Source: Rhabdothermincola_A sp041688815
Lineage (GTDB): Bacteria; Actinomycetota; Acidimicrobiia; Acidimicrobiales; Acidimicrobilacustridaceae
Assembly (NCBI GenBank): GCA_041688815.1
Contig: JBDNHK010000031.1
Location: 1-10,356 of the forward strand
Direction of reading: 5' to 3'
DNA length: 10,356 nucleotides
The position numbers and the translations under genes are program-made. Under the pieces are notes generated by a model that did not search any database, was not told the origin of the DNA, and was given only the letters and a program-made list of their open reading frames with translations. Shown one piece after another: positions 7,068 through 10,356 of this stretch (position 1 is its first letter; every line of letters starts with the position of its first letter).

Positions 7068-7423
7068 TGCGCCTGCGCCATACCTTCGAGGACTGGCGGG
7101 GACGTTTCGACATGGTGCTGCTCGACACCCCACCGATTCTCACCACCAATGACACCACCGACCTCCTGGCGGCCGCCGACACAGTGGTCCTCGTGCTCCG
7201 AGCCGGCCAGACCCGAAAAGGCCAGGCCGAACGGGCGGCCAACGTGCTGCTGCGCTACCGGGCCGACGTGCTCGGCATCGTGCTCAACGCCAGCAACAGC
7301 AACGACATGGACCCGTACTACGACGACTACAACAACGAGGAAAGCCCCCGGTCCTGGGGCGGCAAGGACAGCGCCACCCGGGCCAGGCCCGTCGCCGGCC
7401 CCAGTTCCACCCCCGTCGACTGA
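7019..7423 (+). CDS. BY-kinase C-terminal fragment (Walker B, tyrosine cluster)
   Basis: Continues the kinase in the -1 frame. The first dozen residues are out-of-frame sequence; the real kinase resumes at about PADMVMRLRHTFEDWRGRFD. Walker B is DMVLLDTPPIL, followed by DTTDLLAAADTVVLVLRAGQ and VLGIVLNA. The C-terminus has YYDDY followed by NNEESP, a tyrosine cluster of the kind that BY-kinases autophosphorylate. The fragment ends at TGA 7421-7423 with a Pro/Ser-rich tail. The conserved end of the kinase suggests that any decay is recent. Confidence 0.6.
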   Translation: MVHPRPPWQRGPADMVMRLRHTFEDWRGRFDMVLLDTPPILTTNDTTDLLAAADTVVLVLRAGQTRKGQAERAANVLLRYRADVLGIVLNASNSNDMDPYYDDYNNEESPRSWGGKDSATRARPVAGPSSTPVD

Positions 7424-7431
7424 CCCGTGGC

Positions 7432-7459
7432 CGCCGGTCCATGATCGCCGGTCCGTGAC
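7432..7459. repeat. Short tandem direct repeat
   Basis: Two adjacent 14-base units, CGCCGGTCCATGAT and CGCCGGTCCGTGAC, differing at two positions, just after the kinase stop codon. Function unknown; may be chance in GC-rich DNA. Confidence 0.4.
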
Positions 7460-7497
7460 CGTCAGCCCGAGCCGTCACCCCCCTGCCGCCCCGGGGC

Positions 7498-7513
7498 GTT
7501 CCTGTCCAGGAAC
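7498..7513. terminator. Perfect inverted repeat, candidate terminator for convergent genes
   Basis: GTTCCT, loop GTCC, AGGAAC: a six-pair stem and tetraloop. CGCCCCGGGGCG at 7487-7498 adjoins it. No T-run follows on either strand, so an intrinsic terminator is only possible; it could also be a protein-binding palindrome. Confidence 0.3.
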
Positions 7514-7559
7514 CTCTGCCACCACGTCGGCGGCGCGCACTCGCCCACCGGGCCCGTGA

Positions 7560-8879
7560 TCAGCCGGCGTCGGGCCAGGCCCAGGTGCCCGGCGCCGGGG
7601 GTGGCCGCCGACGGTGACGGCGGTGGACGAGTTCGACGACACGAGCACGGACCATGAGAGCGGTGTCCTGGTCAGTGGACTCGCCGTGGTCGACCATGCT
7701 CGGGTGTGGTTCCGTGCCGGGATCGACGGCGCCGTTGTCGGGCGGCGCCCGGTCGGGGAGCTCGGGGATCACCCCGCGGAGGCGGGGGTGGTACAGCGGC
7801 AGTAGCGGCGGTCGATGTCGCCTCGGGGGTGCGCTGGTGACGGTGTGGCCGTCGGGTCGTCGGAACACGAGGGTGCCGTCGGGTTCGAGCTCGAGCGCCC
7901 AGCCGCGGCGGTGGACGACGCCGTGGTGGGCGGCGCACAACCCGGCGAGGTTGGCGAGGTCCGTGGCCCCGCCCGCTTCCCAGTGGCTGAGGTGGTGGGC
8001 GTGGACCCAGGCGGTGGGGGCGTCGCACTTCGGGAACCGACACCCCCGGTCGCGGGCGACCATCGCATCGCGCAGGTTCGGTGACGCCAGGCGGACGTTG
8101 CGACCACGGTCGATGACCTGCCCCTCGGCGATCAGCAACCGGTGCAACAGAGTGCCCTCGGTGAACAGCGTCGCCAGACTCGCTGCGCGCAGCGGGTGAC
8201 GATCGTGGTCGACCGGGGTGCCCGCCGCATGAGCGAGTGCGTCGCGACAGAGACCCTCTTCGAAGATCCCCATCGGCCGGGCCGCCAGGAACCGGCTCAG
8301 GTTCTCGGCGCTGATGATCCCCAACCCGCGCAACGACCCGGCGATCCGGTCGTCGGGATCGATGGTCACCGCCACCTGAGGGTGCTGGCGCCCCGGGCGG
8401 GACCCGAACTCGGCGTAGTGATCGCAGAAGAACCGCACCACCCAGCCCCGGATCGCCCGGGTGGTGTCGACCAGCGACAACCCGACCAGAAACGGAGACA
8501 CCTCGGCGTCGTGGGTGCCGTACAGATCGACCAGGCTCTTGGGGATCGAGTTCACGACCACCTCGACCTGCGCGCCCGACAGTTCCCCGTCGAACCACGA
8601 GCGAGCGAGGGCCGGCCACGCCGCCAGGCGGGCACCGCGCACATCCAGCCGTTTCGCGTCGACGTCGGACAGGCCCTGGGCCTTCAACCAGCCGACCGGC
8701 GACGACCACCCCTCGACCTGGTGCAACCCCCGGGCCAGAAACCCCGACAACGCCTCGCCCACCCGCGCCTCGAGCCGTTCCCGAGCAACGAACAACTCAC
8801 CGACCACCACCGAGTTCGGCTGCGGATCCACGGCGTTGATCGCGTCGATCAGTCGCTGGCGACCACTCCCGGGAACCAT
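7560..8879 (-). CDS. DUF222 / HNH endonuclease-like protein (13E12 repeat family type)
   Basis: 439 aa. The N-terminal two thirds is a DUF222 domain; the C-terminal part is an HNH nuclease-like fold with zinc-binding pattern: C280-RFPK-C285, HAHHLSHW (H293, H295, H296, H299), GGATDLANLAGLC (C315) and AHHGVVH (H318, H319, H323). This order matches the 13E12-type HNH family, abundant in actinobacteria and often repeated in a genome. Biochemical role is unproven; a DNA-cleaving or repair-linked role is inferred from the HNH residues. I chose the ATG at 8879: it begins a natural N-terminus and sits 5 bases after a TAGGGT -10 box, whereas longer readings are arginine-rich and non-coding in character. 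The tail after residue 345 is Pro/Arg-rich and probably disordered. It stands against the direction of the flanking polysaccharide genes and has no obvious tie to them, so it may be an insertion. Confidence 0.92.
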   Translation of the reverse strand: MVPGSGRQRLIDAINAVDPQPNSVVVGELFVARERLEARVGEALSGFLARGLHQVEGWSSPVGWLKAQGLSDVDAKRLDVRGARLAAWPALARSWFDGELSGAQVEVVVNSIPKSLVDLYGTHDAEVSPFLVGLSLVDTTRAIRGWVVRFFCDHYAEFGSRPGRQHPQVAVTIDPDDRIAGSLRGLGIISAENLSRFLAARPMGIFEEGLCRDALAHAAGTPVDHDRHPLRAASLATLFTEGTLLHRLLIAEGQVIDRGRNVRLASPNLRDAMVARDRGCRFPKCDAPTAWVHAHHLSHWEAGGATDLANLAGLCAAHHGVVHRRGWALELEPDGTLVFRRPDGHTVTSAPPRRHRPPLLPLYHPRLRGVIPELPDRAPPDNGAVDPGTEPHPSMVDHGESTDQDTALMVRARVVELVHRRHRRRPPPAPGTWAWPDAG

Positions 8880-8884
8880 GGGCC

Positions 8885-8913
8885 ACCCTACCAAACGTGT
8901 GTACGATAAACAA
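8885..8913 (-). promoter_or_regulatory. Promoter of the DUF222/HNH gene (TTGTTT - 17 - TAGGGT), probably leaderless
   Basis: On the minus strand a -35-like TTGTTT (8913-8908) is followed after exactly 17 bases by TAGGGT (8890-8885), a TANNNT -10. Only five bases separate it from the ATG at 8879, so transcription probably starts at or beside the start codon. It lies in an AT-rich island: 8891-8940 has 22 G+C in 50 bases, far below the surroundings. Confidence 0.6.
8891..8906 (-). promoter_or_regulatory. LexA/SOS-box-like operator between -35 and -10
   Basis: TCGTAC-ACAC-GTTTGG on the minus strand compared with the mycobacterial/actinobacterial SOS box TCGAAC-N4-GTTCGA: 9 of 12 defined positions match, with correct 4-base spacing. 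It fills the promoter spacer almost exactly, where a repressor would block polymerase. Several 13E12-family genes of Mycobacterium tuberculosis are known to be DNA-damage inducible. The match is imperfect and LexA specificity in this lineage is unknown. Confidence 0.4.
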
Positions 8914-8942
8914 GCGGAAAAACACGGAAATCGCTGAAGAAT

Positions 8943-8957
8943 CGTGGGCGGCCCACG
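8943..8957. repeat. Perfect inverted repeat upstream of the WbaZ-like GT4
   Basis: CGTGGGC, one base (G), GCCCACG: seven-base arms around a single centre base, at the edge of the AT-rich island. It could be an operator or a small hairpin; no function is assignable. Confidence 0.35.
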
Positions 8958-9017
8958 CACGAGAACGAGACTCGACCGGATGCCTCCCCGGGTTGCGTGT
9001 ACCCCTCCGGGTGTCCT

Positions 9018-9029
9018 CGGTCCGGACCG
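9018..9029. repeat. 12-base perfect palindrome
   Basis: CGGTCCGGACCG, 113 bases before the GT4 start codon. A palindromic protein-binding site is possible, but short GC palindromes are frequent in such DNA. Confidence 0.25.
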
Positions 9030-9141
9030 TCCCACCGCCGGCACCAGACTGATGCGATGGCCACGCTCGCCGACCGTTCCCGGCCGTCGCACCGACCGGC
9101 GTCGCGCTCGAGCCGGCCGACCGGGAACCGGCCATGACCCG

Positions 9142-10239
9142 ATGACCGCCCGCCCACCGGTCGCCATCACCCACGACTACCTCACCCAACGAGGCGGGGC
9201 CGAGCGGGTGGTGCTGTCGCTCACCCGGGCCTTCCCCGGGGCCGAGGTGCACACCTCGCTGTACGAACCGGGCGGGACCTTCCCCGAGTTCGCGTCCGTG
9301 CGGGTACACACCGCTCCCATCGACCGCGTCGGCCCGCTCCGCCGCCACCACCGCCTCGCCCTCCCGGTGTTGGCGCCCACCTGGTCGGCCACCCGGGTCG
9401 ACGCCGACGTGGTGGTCTGCAGCACCAGCGGCTGGGCCCACGGGGTGAGGACGACCGGCGCCAAGGTGGTGATGTGCCACGCCCCCGCCCGTTGGCTGTA
9501 CCAACGCGACGCCTACACGGCCGAGGCGTCGACCTCGACCCGAGCGGTGCTGACCGCACTGGCCCCGCTGCTGCGCCGGTGGGACCAGAAGGCGGCGCGG
9601 TCCGCCGACCTCTACCTGGCCAACTCCAGTCGGGTCCGTGACCTCGTGCGCGCCGCCTACGGCTTCGACGTCGACGTGGTGCACCCCCCGCACAACATCG
9701 ACGCTTCCGGGCCCCGCTCGCCGGTGGGCGGCCTCGAACCCGGGTTCTTCCTGTGCGTGTCGCGCCTGTTGCCCTACAAGCACGTCGACGTGGTCGTGAC
9801 CGCCTTCGCCGACCTCCCGGACGAGCGCCTGGTGATGGTGGGCGAAGGTCCGGACGCCGACCGCCTGACCACCCTGGCCGGCCCGAACGTGATCTTCCTC
9901 GGCCGGGTGAGCGATGCCGAGCTGCGTTGGCTCTACGCCGAGGCGGAGGCCCTGGTGGCGGTGGGGGTCGAGGACTTCGGGCTCACCCCGGTCGAGGCCG
10001 GCGTGTTCGGCACCCCGGCCGTCGTCGCCCCCTTCGGCGGCTACCTCGACACCGTCACCGACGGCGTGAACGGCGTCCACCTGGCCGATCGTTCGCCCCA
10101 GGCGCTGATACGGGCCATCGACCGTATGCGTGCCCTCGACCTGGATGCCGCCACCATCGTGGCCGCCACCGAGCCGTTCTCCGAAGCACTTTTCACCGAA
10201 GGGATGCGCGCCCACGTGGCCGCTGTCGCCCGCCGGTGA
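9142..10239 (+). CDS. GT4 family glycosyltransferase, WbaZ-like (mannosyltransferase-type)
   Basis: 365 aa cytoplasmic glycosyltransferase of O-antigen/exopolysaccharide assembly. The opening VAITHDYLTQRGGAERVVLS (residues 7-26), VHTSLYEP, VVVCSTSGWAHGV and VVMCHAPARWLYQRDAY are typical of the WbaZ-like GT4 group, whose characterised members transfer mannose; substrate here is not provable. The donor half has YLANSSRVRDLV, VVHPPHNID, FFLCVSRLLPYKHVDVVV, MVGEGPDA and the EX7E motif at E277 and E285 in EDFGLTPVEAGVFGTPAVVA. I chose ATG 9142 because homology-like sequence begins within six residues; an in-frame ATG at 9052 would add 30 arginine/proline-rich residues. No strong ribosome binding site is seen (GGGAA is about 15 bases upstream). 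It is cut off from the other polysaccharide genes by the DUF222/HNH gene and needs its own promoter. Confidence 0.92.
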   Translation: MTARPPVAITHDYLTQRGGAERVVLSLTRAFPGAEVHTSLYEPGGTFPEFASVRVHTAPIDRVGPLRRHHRLALPVLAPTWSATRVDADVVVCSTSGWAHGVRTTGAKVVMCHAPARWLYQRDAYTAEASTSTRAVLTALAPLLRRWDQKAARSADLYLANSSRVRDLVRAAYGFDVDVVHPPHNIDASGPRSPVGGLEPGFFLCVSRLLPYKHVDVVVTAFADLPDERLVMVGEGPDADRLTTLAGPNVIFLGRVSDAELRWLYAEAEALVAVGVEDFGLTPVEAGVFGTPAVVAPFGGYLDTVTDGVNGVHLADRSPQALIRAIDRMRALDLDAATIVAATEPFSEALFTEGMRAHVAAVARR

Positions 10240-10266
10240 GTGCCGGTCCACCCCCGGCCGACCAAC

Positions 10267-10272
10267 TACTCT
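10267..10272 (+). promoter_or_regulatory. Putative -10 box of the tRNA-Gly gene
   Basis: TACTCT fits TANNNT and lies 11 bases before the first base of the tRNA, in the 44-base gap after the glycosyltransferase stop codon. No convincing -35 box. A weak GCCGG/CCGGC stem with a seven-base loop (10242-10258) precedes it. Confidence 0.35.
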
Positions 10273-10283
10273 GAGGCTCCTTC

Positions 10284-10355
10284 GCGGGTGTAGCTCAATG
10301 GCTAGAGTCCCTGCCTTCCAAGCAGGCTATGCGGGTTCGATTCCCGTCACCCGCT
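10284..10355 (+). tRNA. tRNA-Gly (anticodon UCC)
   Basis: Full cloverleaf by hand. Acceptor arms GCGGGTG (10284-10290) and CACCCGC (10348-10354) pair completely. D arm GCTC/GAGT has one G-T pair. Anticodon stem CCTGC/GCAGG encloses loop CTTCCAA with anticodon TCC at 10317-10319. T arm GCGGG/CCCGT encloses TTCGATT. Discriminator T is at 10355 and the window ends one base later, so a genomically encoded CCA cannot be judged. Decodes GGA and probably other GGN codons. Confidence 0.95.
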
Positions 10356-10356
10356 C

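Larger units (their letters stand above)
5788..7423 (+). pseudogene. Broken Wzz chain-length regulator / BY-kinase fusion (whole locus)
   Basis: Read across frames this is one Wzz-BY-kinase of about 545 aa, a normal actinobacterial arrangement: N-terminal Wzz domain with two membrane segments around a coiled-coil region, then a cytoplasmic tyrosine autokinase controlling polysaccharide length and export. Three lesions interrupt it. (1) The first residues (MTNTEPPGPVGAPEGPAPP) are in the frame of the TTG at 5788, but GDDQNLLRQYAEVLRRRW follows in the -1 frame; the shift lies at about 5833-5850. (2) An in-frame TAG at 6597-6599 sits where relatives read E-A-(L/Y)-DDRL. (3) A second -1 shift at about 7041-7062 moves the kinase from IPAPRGSG to PADMVMRLRHTFEDW. 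Neighbouring genes are intact over kilobases, which favours real decay; the GC-rich runs at both shifts also allow sequencing error. Confidence 0.75.
7424..7559. other. Intergenic region between convergent genes, with dyad symmetries
   Basis: Separates the end of the broken kinase (plus) from the end of the DUF222/HNH gene (minus). It holds a 14-base tandem direct repeat (two copies, two mismatches, 7432-7459), a 12-base palindrome at 7487-7498 and an inverted repeat at 7498-7513. No coding sequence is recognised here. Confidence 0.6.
8880..9141. other. Divergent intergenic region (262 bases)
   Basis: Lies between the DUF222/HNH gene and the right-hand GT4. Besides the minus-strand promoter it holds a plus-strand TACGAT (8902-8907) that could serve as a -10, and two perfect dyads at 8943-8957 and 9018-9029. 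The GT4 frame is open through part of it (in-frame ATG at 9052), but that translation is arginine/proline-rich. A 26-codon open frame from ATG 9057 ends 4 bases before the GT4 start; I do not count it as a gene. Confidence 0.5.

Noticed and set aside
5748..7133. 461-codon open frame on the minus strand opposite the broken Wzz-kinase
   Set aside because: Could have explained why the plus strand is broken, but its translation is Gly/Val/Asp/His-rich low-complexity antisense sequence without domains, and the plus strand shows unmistakable Wzz and Walker motifs.
9057..9137. 26-codon open frame ending just before the GT4 at 9142, possible leader peptide
   Set aside because: No ribosome binding site, no attenuator-like hairpin or codon run, and Arg/Ser/Pro composition typical of chance frames in this DNA.
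8797..10251. 484-codon minus-strand frame opposite the WbaZ-like GT4
   Set aside because: Gly/His/Val-rich antisense shadow; the plus strand carries a complete GT4.
1..10356. CRISPR array, insertion sequence or phage genes
   Set aside because: No spaced repeats, transposase, integrase or structural phage motifs were seen on either strand.

Overview
GC-rich, actinobacterial-looking DNA. It carries an extracellular or capsular polysaccharide locus with a DUF222/HNH gene (13E12-type, a family concentrated in actinobacteria) set into it and a tRNA-Gly at the right edge. TANNNT-type -10 boxes a few bases upstream of ATG also fit an actinobacterium. An Acidimicrobiia-like lineage is my guess; no sequence search was possible.

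Layout. Positions 1-3388 (minus strand) form a two-gene operon. A 367-aa family 4 glycosyltransferase (GT4) is followed, with a 4-base overlap, by a very long glycosyltransferase polyprotein that runs off the left edge. I read its frame codon by codon from a GTG at 2288: it is open for 762 codons and contains a GT2 module, a complete GT4-like module and the beginning of a third, GT4-type module. Positions 3389-3510 are a divergent promoter region. Positions 3511-7423 (plus strand) hold a GT4, a Wzy/O-antigen-ligase-type membrane protein, and a Wzz chain-length regulator fused to a bacterial tyrosine kinase (BY-kinase). The Wzz-kinase gene is broken in three places: a -1 frameshift near its N-terminus, an in-frame TAG at the membrane/kinase junction, and a -1 frameshift inside the kinase. 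Positions 7424-7559 separate convergent genes and contain dyad symmetries. Positions 7560-8879 (minus) encode the DUF222/HNH protein, with a good promoter that overlaps a LexA-box-like sequence. Positions 8880-9141 are non-coding with an AT-rich island and palindromes. Positions 9142-10239 (plus) encode a WbaZ-like GT4, and 10284-10355 is tRNA-Gly(UCC).

How the genes work together. The glycosyltransferases (at least six catalytic modules in five genes or gene parts) would build a lipid-linked repeat unit at the inner face of the membrane. The Wzy-like protein would polymerise or ligate it outside, and the Wzz/BY-kinase would set chain length. The initiating glycosyltransferase and the Wzx flippase are not in this window. 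The broken chain-length gene and the Wzy gene lacking a clear start suggest that the export half is decaying, or that the assembly has local errors; raw reads would decide. The main points of interest are the multi-glycosyltransferase polyprotein, the clustered lesions in the Wzz-kinase gene, and the possible SOS control of the DUF222/HNH gene.
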